From: Sulfurimonas sp.
GTDB lineage: Bacteria > Campylobacterota > Campylobacteria > Campylobacterales > Sulfurimonadaceae
DNA length: 7,053 nucleotides
NCBI GenBank assembly: GCA_027047745.1
Contig: JALTUB010000105.1
Span: 1 to 7,053, forward strand
Direction: 5' to 3'
This document shows, piece by piece, positions 1 through 6,404 of this stretch. Under the pieces are notes generated by a model. It was given only the letters and a program-made list of their open reading frames with translations. It ran no database searches and was not told the DNA's origin. How positions within the stretch are numbered: the first letter of the stretch is position 1; the number at the start of each line of letters is the position of its first letter. A program made the translations under genes and the position numbers.

Positions 1-1049
1 TTATCAAGAGCAAGTTGCAGTTCATCTAACATATTTTCTTGCAAACCATAGCGAACACCACCTGGTTCAACGGCTGCAGTTGCTATTCTTGCACCACTAT
101 ATGACTCTAAAAAGTCAAGAAAAAATTCTCTTATATCCATATTCCACATGGCAACTGTATGTAAACCTAAGGCGTTGTAAAAACCACCCATACCCATAGC
201 ATGAGAAGAGATTCGAGAGACTTCACCTAAAAGGACACGCATCCATTTTGCAAACTCTGTTATTTGTGTTCCTGCTATCTCTTCAACAGCTTGTGCATAC
301 GCTACCATTGAGTTGATATTGTCCATAAAACAGAGTCTCTCAACAGCGACAATAGCCCCTATAAAATCTTTTTTGGTTACAAGATGTTCTAAAGCACGCC
401 ACACAAAACCGATGTCAGGGTCAATGCTAATCACATCTTCCCCATCACAATGTACTTTAAGGCGAATAGGCCCACTTGCAGGATGTGTAGGACCCCAATT
501 TAAAACAGTTTGGGAACTATCTTCATCTATCCCCTTATCATTTTCACTCTCTTCGTTCTTAAAAGCATCTACTATGGTTTGTATGTTTTGGAGTGTATTT
601 TTTTCATGAGCGTCCCAATCAAAATCTTTTCTAAAAGGAGTTTTACCGTAAAAATCTTGCGAAACGATAATAGGGCGTAAATCTGGATGATGTAAAAATC
701 TCACCCCAAACATAGAGTAAGCTTCTCTCTCATGCCAATTAGCCCCCTTAAAAAGTGGTGTTAAAGACTCTATTTCACATCTGTCTAACTCTCTTGAAAT
801 ATCACATTTTAACCAGCAGTTGCGTTTTGTGATGAGGTCTTCAAAAAAGTAGTTTATCTCTATGATATTTTCTTCTAAAAAGTCTGTTGGCGAAACTGTT
901 GCGATGGTTTTTAAGCCATTGTTTTTTAACTCTTTTGCAACTTTTAGCAAATCCTCTGCATTTGAGAGTTTGACTTTTTTCCAGCTTGTTTTATAATCTT
1001 CTAAATACTCTGTTTCGTACTTTTGTAAAATGTTATAAAGACTTTGCAT
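1..1049 (-). CDS. nuoCD: NADH-quinone oxidoreductase subunit C/D fusion (partial, 3' end off window)
   Basis: This is the N-terminal 349 codons of a fused NuoC-NuoD protein, the peripheral-arm subunits of a complex I-like enzyme at the cytoplasmic face of the membrane. Residues 1 to about 150 form the NuoC domain, with the family signature ANWHEREAYSMFG (103-115) followed by HPDLRPI (121-127). An acidic linker (about 165-180) leads to NuoD, which opens with LNWGPTHPASGPIRL (183-197) and continues through SRISSHAMGMG and EPGGVRYGL. ATG at 1049 follows the nuoB stop directly, and GGAG lies 6 nt upstream. The coding sequence runs off the window at position 1, so the rest of NuoD is unseen. Usual NuoD reads GPQHPxxHG and (L/M)DY; here the second His is absent and the Tyr position is Phe241. 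Those are the quinone-contacting residues in characterised complex I, so this is a divergent NuoD. Family call is firm; electron acceptor is unknown. Confidence 0.93.
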   Translation of the reverse strand, partial: MQSLYNILQKYETEYLEDYKTSWKKVKLSNAEDLLKVAKELKNNGLKTIATVSPTDFLEENIIEINYFFEDLITKRNCWLKCDISRELDRCEIESLTPLFKGANWHEREAYSMFGVRFLHHPDLRPIIVSQDFYGKTPFRKDFDWDAHEKNTLQNIQTIVDAFKNEESENDKGIDEDSSQTVLNWGPTHPASGPIRLKVHCDGEDVISIDPDIGFVWRALEHLVTKKDFIGAIVAVERLCFMDNINSMVAYAQAVEEIAGTQITEFAKWMRVLLGEVSRISSHAMGMGGFYNALGLHTVAMWNMDIREFFLDFLESYSGARIATAAVEPGGVRYGLQENMLDELQLALD

Positions 1050-1523
1050 TTAAAACTCCATCTCTTTCCATAGTCCACCTTGACTAGCAGCACTCGGTAT
1101 GCCTTGTTTCATCTTCTCTTTTATCTCTTCAAGTCCAGCGATGATGGCTTCAGGACGAGGAGGACAACCAGCTACAAAAACATCTGCAGGAAGTATCTCA
1201 GTAGGATTTTTGATGACAGCTAAAGAGTCATTATAAGGTCCTCCATCAAATGAACAAGCCCCTAAAGCTAACACATATTTTGGTTCAGGCATCTGTGCGT
1301 AAGTTCTTAAAAGTGCAGGGAGTATTTTTTTTGTGACTAAGCCTGTGATGATAAGCAAATCAGCTTGACGAGGGGTAGGAGTAGGCAGATAACCATATCT
1401 CTCCCAATCATAACGAGGACCCATAGCTGCTGCCATCTCAAGCGAACAACAGCCTGTACAAAAGTGAGCCATCCAAAGTGATTCACTTTTAGCATGAGCG
1501 AAAAAATCATATATTTTGAGCAT
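1050..1523 (-). CDS. nuoB: NADH-quinone oxidoreductase subunit B (N2 cluster subunit)
   Basis: This 157-residue protein is the NuoB/PSST-type subunit, which carries the terminal [4Fe-4S] cluster N2 next to the quinone site. Cluster ligands are visible: tandem Cys25-Cys26 (in FCTGCCSLEM), Cys90 (LGACSFDGG) and Cys120 (VAGCPPRPEA). MPEPKYVLALGAC and RYDWERYG match the family. It differs from ordinary NuoB after Cys90: the usual aromatic GGYYHYSY-like stretch is GGPYNDSLAV, and an extra Cys22 precedes the tandem pair. It is also short, without the common N-terminal extension. ATG at 1523 is preceded by AAGGAG at 7 nt and overlaps the nuoA end by 17 bp. Its TAA abuts the nuoCD ATG, so the three genes are one transcription unit. 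Divergent from typical respiratory NuoB, but family membership is clear. Confidence 0.93.
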   Translation of the reverse strand: MLKIYDFFAHAKSESLWMAHFCTGCCSLEMAAAMGPRYDWERYGYLPTPTPRQADLLIITGLVTKKILPALLRTYAQMPEPKYVLALGACSFDGGPYNDSLAVIKNPTEILPADVFVAGCPPRPEAIIAGLEEIKEKMKQGIPSAASQGGLWKEMEF

Positions 1524-1845
1524 GGTTGTACTCCTTCATAGCTATCATCAATGCAAAGGCAATAATAAGAGCAAAAATAGCTGCAATAGTTTGCGAGTGT
1601 GCATCTTTTGCATAAACAAACAGAGAAAAAAACAAGCCTGTCATATCTGCAATGATGAACATAATGGCAAACATAAAAAAGCCAAAGTTAGCTTTTTTCG
1701 GTGTAGAACTACTAGGAGGAAGTCCACACTCAAAATGCTCGTTTTTTACTTTGTTTGGAGAGTAGGGTGCTAATAAAATACCTAAGACATACAGGGCTAC
1801 AATAGTGCTGAAAATCCCTAAAGCATAAATTATAAAAGTTTCTAT
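1507..1845 (-). CDS. nuoA: NADH-quinone oxidoreductase subunit A with apparent ATA start codon
   Basis: This 112-residue membrane subunit of complex I has three hydrophobic helices at about residues 4-26, 54-78 and 86-103. The conserved loop reads NEHFECGLPP (35-44), with Cys40 in the position of the quinone-chamber loop Cys, and then FGFFMFAIMFIIADMTGLFF (54-73). Typical NuoA has F-D-x-E in the second helix; here Asp67 is kept and the Glu position is Thr69. The frame is open from a stop at 1864-1866, but no ATG, GTG or TTG occurs before Met58, deep in the protein. AAAGGAG ends 5 nt before an ATA codon at 1843-1845, exactly where a start is expected, so I place the start there. ATT at residue 6 is a weaker alternative. 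The stop overlaps nuoB by 17 bp. An ATG-to-ATA change, real or a sequencing error, is the simplest reading. Confidence 0.85.
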   Translation of the reverse strand: METFIIYALGIFSTIVALYVLGILLAPYSPNKVKNEHFECGLPPSSSTPKKANFGFFMFAIMFIIADMTGLFFSLFVYAKDAHSQTIAAIFALIIAFALMIAMKEYNHAQNI

Positions 1846-1850
1846 AGTAA

Positions 1851-1857
1851 CTCCTTT
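1851..1857 (-). promoter_or_regulatory. Ribosome binding site of nuoA
   Basis: On the minus strand this reads AAAGGAG and ends 5 nt before the ATA codon at 1843-1845. It decides the start of nuoA, since no canonical start codon lies nearby in frame. Confidence 0.75.
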
Positions 1858-1862
1858 TAGAA

Positions 1863-1868
1863 ATTATA
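1863..1868 (-). promoter_or_regulatory. Candidate -10 box of the nuo operon promoter
   Basis: The minus strand reads TATAAT here, 17 nt upstream of the ATA start codon, in the short gap after the metallopeptidase gene. No good -35 box sits 17 nt further up. That is acceptable if the host is a campylobacterote, where -35 boxes are poorly conserved. The leader would be only about 10-15 nt. I see no terminator between 1889 and here, so read-through from the restriction operon is also possible. Confidence 0.4.
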
Positions 1869-1888
1869 ACTAAAATCGAACCCTTTAT

Positions 1889-2587
1889 TTAAAATAATTT
1901 TTCAAATACCCTGATTTTTTCTTCTCTTGCTTTATAATCTGGCAAGTGATTGTAAACTAATTTCCAAAACTCTTTAGAATGATTTTTGAAGGTGATATGA
2001 GCTAGTTCATGTATGATTACATATTCAATAAGCGAAGAGGATAGTTTTACTAGATGATAGTTAAATGATAAGCGATTTGTTGAACTGCAACTTCCCCATC
2101 TGTTTTTTGAGTATCTATAGCTGATATGCTCAGGCTCAACATCCATTATCTTAGCCCATTTTTTAGTAAGTGGCATGATTTTCTCTATCGCCTTTTGCTT
2201 GTAAAAGTTTTCTATCACACTGTGAAGTTCACTGTCTGAATATTTTATGGGCGTAGTTATATAAAACTTTGAGTGAGTGAAGTTAATAGTAATCGTTTTA
2301 GCATCTTCATCAGTTTTTATATGTACATAATAACTCTTGCCCATATAGTAAAGTCTTGAACCAGTTGTTATGTCATGATTAACTACTATCGCTTTGAAAA
2401 GTTCAAGTTTTTTACTTATCCAAGCCGATTTATTACTAACCATCTTATTTATCTCTTCTATTGTGGTGTTTTGATTTGTTTTTACTAACACCCCATCAGT
2501 ATCAACATTGATATATGTATTTTTTAGTGTAGCTTTTCGCTCTATATCAAACACAATATTTTTAGTACCATACTCTACGCTATGCAA
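1889..2587 (-). CDS. YgjP/DUF45 (SprT-like, M48-annotated) zinc metallopeptidase
   Basis: This 232-residue protein belongs to the YgjP/DUF45 family, often annotated as an M48 or SprT-like metal-dependent hydrolase. The N-terminal half (1 to about 125) is a beta-rich domain. The conserved catalytic half contains RWGSCS (163-168), then H193-E-L-A-H197 as the HExxH zinc motif, with His203 in KNHSKEFW as the likely third ligand. No signal peptide or membrane segment is seen, so it should be cytoplasmic. The start is TTG at 2585-2587, overlapping the hsdR stop by 8 bp; there is no better in-frame start and only a weak Shine-Dalgarno, which suggests translational coupling to hsdR. Genes of this family are commonly found just after hsdR, but their role there is not established. 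Its substrate cannot be told from sequence. Confidence 0.88.
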   Translation of the reverse strand: MHSVEYGTKNIVFDIERKATLKNTYINVDTDGVLVKTNQNTTIEEINKMVSNKSAWISKKLELFKAIVVNHDITTGSRLYYMGKSYYVHIKTDEDAKTITINFTHSKFYITTPIKYSDSELHSVIENFYKQKAIEKIMPLTKKWAKIMDVEPEHISYRYSKNRWGSCSSTNRLSFNYHLVKLSSSLIEYVIIHELAHITFKNHSKEFWKLVYNHLPDYKAREEKIRVFEKLF

Positions 2588-5579
2588 ATTTTTCTACCAA
2601 CCGAGCCACTATATTCTTTGACATTTTTCTCTCTACTCCATATTTCGCAAGAAGTGGTTTGATAGATTTTCTCATATCTTTTTGAGCATCACTTTGAACA
2701 AGTATAGCTTTTTTACTTAACCACTCATCAAGAGCATCAAAAATTTCAAGTGTTAGCTTATCTGCTTCATCACTCATGTCTTTTACCAAATCATAAACTA
2801 CAAGCTGTTTTTCATCATCCAGTCCAACACTGCTATATCTATTTTTATGGCGATTGATTATCTCTTGCATATCGCTAAACATATCTATAACAGCTTGTTT
2901 TCTATCTATTTTAGCATCAATGAGTTTTTTCTCTAACAGCTCAGATAGTTCAAGTGCTAACGCTGGATTTTCTTCTTCATTGGCTTTTATAATCGCTTTT
3001 GCTTTGTCAAGTGGGTTGTGTTTGCCCTCTCTTGTTAGTGCCTCGGCAAACTTCTTATAGTCAGTAATATCAATAGCTTCTTGAAGTAAGTATTCAATCC
3101 CATTAGCTCTTAAATGCTCATCTAAAATCATTTGAAGCTTCTTACTATCTTCACGAGTTATTTTCTCTTTGCTATCTCTAACCATCATTTTTATCTCATT
3201 AAAGAGCTTAAAATCATAATCATATTTAGAAGCAAAAGGGTCTGGAAGAACTATGTTCATGGACTTGTTAAAATCACTTGTCAGCTCTTTAAACTTATCT
3301 TTTATATCTTCTGGCTTTAAGTAGTTTATCGCTTGAAGTATAAAGTCATCTCTCTTAGTTTCTCTGTTCTTCTTAACACTTTTGAAGTGATTTACAAGCT
3401 TAGTATGTCTATTTTCAAGTGTAGTTTTCTCGTCTGCTATATCCATCATAACATCACTTGGGCTTAAATCGCCACTAAATATTTCAAGAGCATTAACAAG
3501 GTGTTTTGTAATTCCTGCGTAATCTACAACGAACCCAGCTACTTTACCTTTACGAGTTCTATTAACCCTTGCTATGGCTTGAAGTAGATTATGCTCTTTT
3601 AGTATCTTATCAACATAAAGGGTTTGTAGTATCGGAGCATCATATCCCGTTAGTAGCATATCACTTACTATTAGAAAAGCAGTGTTATCAAACTGTTTTT
3701 TACCACCACGGCTTTTATCACTCTCTTGCCCAAATGGTAGTTTGAAATCTTCTATCGCTTGTTTTACATCAGCTTCTTGCACAGCTAAATCATAAAACTC
3801 TTGTGGGTCTTTCTTTGTGTCAAAGCTCATTATAACTTTTGATTGGAAACTGTTTTGCCCAAGACTAGCCAACTTATTAAATGCTTTTTTATAGGCTATT
3901 GCTTGGTATCTATTATGACATACTATCATCGCTTTGAAGCCGTCCAAATAGCTCTTGTTTTTATAATGTTTTACAATACTCTTTGCTATCTCTTCAACTC
4001 TGCGAGTAGCATTTTTATCAAGTTGTGTAGCCTTGGTTTTTAGTATCGCTTGTTTTTTAGCACTCTCATTTGAAAACATCCTATCAAACTCAGCATCTAA
4101 AAGCTCTTTTTCAATGAAGAACTTACTTAGCCCTGTTTCATAAAATATCGGCAGTGTATTACCATCAGCTACTGATTGTTTGATAGTGTATTTGTCTATA
4201 TAATCGCCACCATAAAACTCGTGAAGTGTTGATTTGTTCTCTTTGTCTATCGGTGTTCCAGTAAATGCTATAAACTTAGCGTTTGGAAGAGCTTGTCTCA
4301 TGTAAGAAGCAGTTAGTCCATACTGCGAACGGTGGGCTTCATCTATAAGAACAAAGATATTTTCCTTATCGCTTAATACTTCAACTTTTGGGACTAAAGT
4401 CCCAGCCCCTTGTTTTGTTTGTGAGACTAAAGTCCCAGCCCTATCTGCAATACTTGGGGCTTGGACTTTAGTCCAACTCTCGGCTCTCTCTTGAAACTTC
4501 TGTATCGTTGAAGTGAGAGTTTTACCATAGCTATCTTTTAGCAGTGTCTTTAAGTGAGAAATTGAGTTTGCTTGTATAACATTAGAAAAACCAACTCTGT
4601 TAAAAGTGCTTCTGATTTGGTTGTCTAAATCTGTTCTATCGGTTAGCACCATAATAGTAGGATTATCAAACCCACTTGTAGCAGCTCTTAGTTTAGTAGC
4701 AAGATAAATCATCGTTATAGATTTACCACTCCCTTGGGTATGCCATACAACACCACCACGGTTTTCATTTTTAAGTCTATCAACTATTTTATTTACGGCA
4801 CGAAGTTGTTGGTATCGTGGTAGTTTCTTGATTGTTCTACCCTCAACAACTTCAAAGATTACAAAGTATTTGATGATGTCAAGAAATCTTCTTTTCTCAA
4901 ATAGATTGTAGATTAAAATATCTTGTGGAGTTGGTTCATTATCTAACAACTCTACAAGCTCATGAGATGCAACTTCATTATATTTTGAGTAGAACTTCAT
5001 TGAAGCTTCTATCGTACCATATAAGCCAGATATACGATTGATAGCACCTATTATCTGATTGTAGTGAAACAGTTTAGGCGAATTTGTCTGATAATACTCT
5101 AAATCAGCAATATCACTTATATCTACCTTTTGATTTTTTGCTTCTATTACAGCAAGAGGAAGACCATTAACAAACACTACTAAATCAGGGATAGAGTTAG
5201 CCCGTTCGCCTTTGAACTTCATTTGATTTACTACAAGAAACTCATTGTTTTCTTTGGTTTCATAGTCTATAAACTTTACAGCCTTTGGGTGTTCATCTGG
5301 TGTAGGTTTAAGTGAGAGAGCGTCAGCACGAGTTATAAGTTTGTGTATCTCGGAGTTTATCTCCATGAGAGAACTACCCATAGTGCTTGAGGCTAAAAGT
5401 TTGCGAACGACTTTTTGGAGATTGTTTTCATTTAGCCAAGGGTTTATCTTTTTTAGTGAAGTTGTTAATCTATCTTCAAGCACAACCTCATACATTTCGC
5501 CTTTGGCATCAAAGTATTCATATCCAAGCTTCTTAAAAAGCTCTATCGCTGGGAGTTCTGATTGTAGGTATTCGCTCAT
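2580..5579 (-). CDS. hsdR: Type I restriction endonuclease subunit R, with palindrome-derived insert
   Basis: HsdR is the cleavage and DNA-translocation subunit of a type I restriction-modification complex. At 999 residues the length is normal. The N-terminal PD-(D/E)xK nuclease shows IPDLVVF (Asp132) and IEAKNQ (Glu146, Lys148). The superfamily 2 motor follows: Walker A TQGSGKS (281-287), DEAH (413-416), FTGTP (439-443), LLTGYDAP (642-649) and QAIARVNRT (667-675). The C-terminal helical region (about 720-999) is likely the surface that docks on HsdM. Residues 368-397 (SWTKVQAP, then AGTLVS, then GAGTLVP) are encoded by three copies of the palindrome found around the RAYT gene. The insert lies between TSTIQKFQ and the VLSDKENIFVLIDEAH segment and keeps the frame, so all motifs survive. 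ATG at 5579 overlaps the toxin stop (ATGA). HsdM and HsdS are not in the window. Confidence 0.96.
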   Translation of the reverse strand: MSEYLQSELPAIELFKKLGYEYFDAKGEMYEVVLEDRLTTSLKKINPWLNENNLQKVVRKLLASSTMGSSLMEINSEIHKLITRADALSLKPTPDEHPKAVKFIDYETKENNEFLVVNQMKFKGERANSIPDLVVFVNGLPLAVIEAKNQKVDISDIADLEYYQTNSPKLFHYNQIIGAINRISGLYGTIEASMKFYSKYNEVASHELVELLDNEPTPQDILIYNLFEKRRFLDIIKYFVIFEVVEGRTIKKLPRYQQLRAVNKIVDRLKNENRGGVVWHTQGSGKSITMIYLATKLRAATSGFDNPTIMVLTDRTDLDNQIRSTFNRVGFSNVIQANSISHLKTLLKDSYGKTLTSTIQKFQERAESWTKVQAPSIADRAGTLVSQTKQGAGTLVPKVEVLSDKENIFVLIDEAHRSQYGLTASYMRQALPNAKFIAFTGTPIDKENKSTLHEFYGGDYIDKYTIKQSVADGNTLPIFYETGLSKFFIEKELLDAEFDRMFSNESAKKQAILKTKATQLDKNATRRVEEIAKSIVKHYKNKSYLDGFKAMIVCHNRYQAIAYKKAFNKLASLGQNSFQSKVIMSFDTKKDPQEFYDLAVQEADVKQAIEDFKLPFGQESDKSRGGKKQFDNTAFLIVSDMLLTGYDAPILQTLYVDKILKEHNLLQAIARVNRTRKGKVAGFVVDYAGITKHLVNALEIFSGDLSPSDVMMDIADEKTTLENRHTKLVNHFKSVKKNRETKRDDFILQAINYLKPEDIKDKFKELTSDFNKSMNIVLPDPFASKYDYDFKLFNEIKMMVRDSKEKITREDSKKLQMILDEHLRANGIEYLLQEAIDITDYKKFAEALTREGKHNPLDKAKAIIKANEEENPALALELSELLEKKLIDAKIDRKQAVIDMFSDMQEIINRHKNRYSSVGLDDEKQLVVYDLVKDMSDEADKLTLEIFDALDEWLSKKAILVQSDAQKDMRKSIKPLLAKYGVERKMSKNIVARLVEKFA
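4389..4476. repeat. Three REP-like palindromes inside hsdR
   Basis: Three 21-bp elements lie here: 4389-4409 (minus, arms TGGGACT/AGTCCCA), 4422-4442 (minus, left arm mutated to TGAGACT and foot GGGCT when read on the minus strand) and 4456-4476 (plus, arms TTGGACT/AGTCCAA). The first and third match the RAYT-flanking elements exactly. The 12-bp gap at 4410-4421 (tgttttgtttg-like) also resembles the spacers at 6344-6354 and 6374-6384, so whole repeat units, not just palindromes, are shared. The feet (GGGGC) face inward, the opposite arrangement to the RAYT arrays. Read on the coding strand they give WTKVQAP and GAGTLVP. Confidence 0.92.
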
Positions 5580-5911
5580 TTTTCTAAGCCGTTGATTTTT
5601 AAAAGTTCGAGCAGTTCATTTTCAGATATATTCTCTTTTTTTGTTTTAGAATATATAGCAATAAGATAGACACTTTTATGTTCATCTACAAAATAATAGA
5701 TAGTTCTAAATCCTCCACTTTTACCTGTAGGAATAGATGAGTTAGCAACTCTGATTTTATAGCAATTATGATGTAAATATATGCCTGATTTAGGATTATC
5801 ACCCAATTCAATAGTGAGTTTACTAACATCATTTTTTATACTTTTATACTTTTTTTGTAAAGCTTTAAAATTGTTTTTAAAGCTATCCAATGGAACTACT
5901 TTAAAGTTCAT
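5576..5911 (-). CDS. RelE/ParE-family toxin of a type II toxin-antitoxin module
   Basis: This 111-residue basic protein has the RelE/ParE fold pattern: an N-terminal helical pair (FKNNFKALQKKYKSIKND, 11-28), then beta strands with YKIRVANSSIPTGKSGGFR (51-69) and a final strand VYLIAIYSKTKKENIS (81-96). Relatives are mRNA-cleaving (RelE) or gyrase-directed (ParE). Lys52, Arg54, Arg69 and Tyr87 are plausible functional residues, but I cannot tell which target applies. ATG at 5911 overlaps the antitoxin by 11 bp. Its TGA overlaps the hsdR ATG as ATGA, so toxin and HsdR are translationally coupled. The upstream CopG-like partner supports the assignment. It reads as intact. Confidence 0.85.
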   Translation of the reverse strand: MNFKVVPLDSFKNNFKALQKKYKSIKNDVSKLTIELGDNPKSGIYLHHNCYKIRVANSSIPTGKSGGFRTIYYFVDEHKSVYLIAIYSKTKKENISENELLELLKINGLEK

Positions 5912-6170
5912 CTAAAAACTCATCAAGTGTTTGGAGTTCATCTGCCTTTTTAGGGTCATCTAAAATCTCTTTTAGTTGTTTACAACCCTCATCAAAACTT
6001 TTATAAAACTCTTCTGCCTCTTGTTTTTCTATATATGACTTAATAGACTCAATAATAATATCCGTTCTATTTAAGTTATACTCCTCGGTAAGCTCATCTA
6101 TCTGTTCTATAAGATAAACAGGCAGTCTAAGCCCTACTTGTTGTTTTTGAAGTTGTGCTAGTGAGTGCAT
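5901..6170 (-). CDS. Ribbon-helix-helix (CopG-like) antitoxin
   Basis: This 89-residue acidic protein has an N-terminal ribbon-helix-helix DNA-binding domain: strand QVGLRLP (11-17), helix YLIEQIDELTEEY (19-31), then the turn NLNRTDIIIESIKSYIEKQ (32-50). The acidic C-terminal tail (51-89, ending LDEFLDEL) is the usual toxin-wrapping segment. ATG at 6170 has AAAAGGA 7 nt upstream. It is the first gene after a strong promoter. As known for RHH antitoxins it probably represses its own promoter, which here would also control hsdR and the metallopeptidase gene. It overlaps the toxin gene by 11 bp, typical of these modules. Confidence 0.86.
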   Translation of the reverse strand: MHSLAQLQKQQVGLRLPVYLIEQIDELTEEYNLNRTDIIIESIKSYIEKQEAEEFYKSFDEGCKQLKEILDDPKKADELQTLDEFLDEL

Positions 6171-6189
6171 AGTTAAATCCTTTTAAAAA

Positions 6190-6218
6190 ATTATATACTA
6201 TTTATATACATAAGTCAA
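6190..6218 (-). promoter_or_regulatory. Sigma70-type promoter of the antitoxin-toxin-hsdR operon, with candidate operator
   Basis: On the minus strand the -35 box TTGACT (6218-6213) and the -10 box TATAAT (6195-6190) are separated by exactly 17 bp. The antitoxin ATG follows 19 nt later. The spacer holds GTATATAA twice, at 6209-6202 and 6198-6191, 11 bp apart and so on the same face of the helix. This is a plausible operator for the RHH antitoxin (inference). The nearest palindrome ends 16 bp upstream of the -35 box. Confidence 0.75.
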
Positions 6219-6233
6219 ACAGTTCTGATTGCA

Positions 6234-6403
6234 GGGGCTTGGACTTTAGTCCAACTATTAACTTTACTATCTCTCTTAGGGGCTTGGACTTTAGTCCAAC
6301 TATTAACTTTACTATCTATTTGTGGGACTGAAGTCCCAGCCCCATGTTTGTTTGTGGCTAAAGTCCCAGCCCCATGTTTGTTTGTGGCTAAAGTCCCAGC
6401 CCC
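6234..6403. repeat. REP-like palindrome array downstream of the RAYT gene
   Basis: Five 21-bp elements fill most of the gap between the RAYT stop and the antitoxin promoter: 6234-6254 and 6279-6299 (plus strand, foot GGGGC, arms TTGGACT/AGTCCAA around TT), 6323-6343 (minus, arms TGGGACT/AGTCCCA with loop GA on the plus strand), and 6353-6373 and 6383-6403 (minus, damaged left arm). The two plus copies are 45 bp apart; the three minus copies are 30 bp apart. The spacer ctattaactttactatct after the plus copies recurs in the upstream array. The arms could form hairpins in single strands or RNA. There is no T tract, so they are not ordinary terminators, though they may slow read-through. Confidence 0.93.
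6344..6403. repeat. Exact 30-bp tandem duplication
   Basis: 6344-6373 and 6374-6403 are identical 30-bp units starting atgtttgtttgtggct and ending agccccs complement foot GGGGC on the minus strand. Each holds one damaged palindrome: compared with intact copies, two bases (GA of GTGGGACT) are missing, so the stem no longer pairs fully. Both copies share the lesion, so duplication came after it. Confidence 0.9.
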
Positions 6404-6404
6404 A

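Noticed and set aside
313..609. Plus-strand open frames opposite nuoCD, nuoA, hsdR and the RAYT gene
   Set aside because: They lie antisense to well-supported genes, show no recognisable domain and have no convincing ribosome binding site.
1846..1888. Terminator between the metallopeptidase gene and nuoA
   Set aside because: The 43-bp gap shows no stable inverted repeat followed by a T tract on the minus strand.
4389..4476. hsdR read as a pseudogene because of the repeat insertion
   Set aside because: The insertion keeps the frame, the full length is 999 residues and all nuclease and helicase motifs are present.
6234..6403. Possible CRISPR array
   Set aside because: The repeats occur in both orientations and two classes, spacers are short and shared between arrays, and no cas gene is present.
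6234..6403. Palindromes as ordinary intrinsic terminators of the RAYT gene
   Set aside because: No T tract follows the hairpins and the same elements occur inside two coding sequences.
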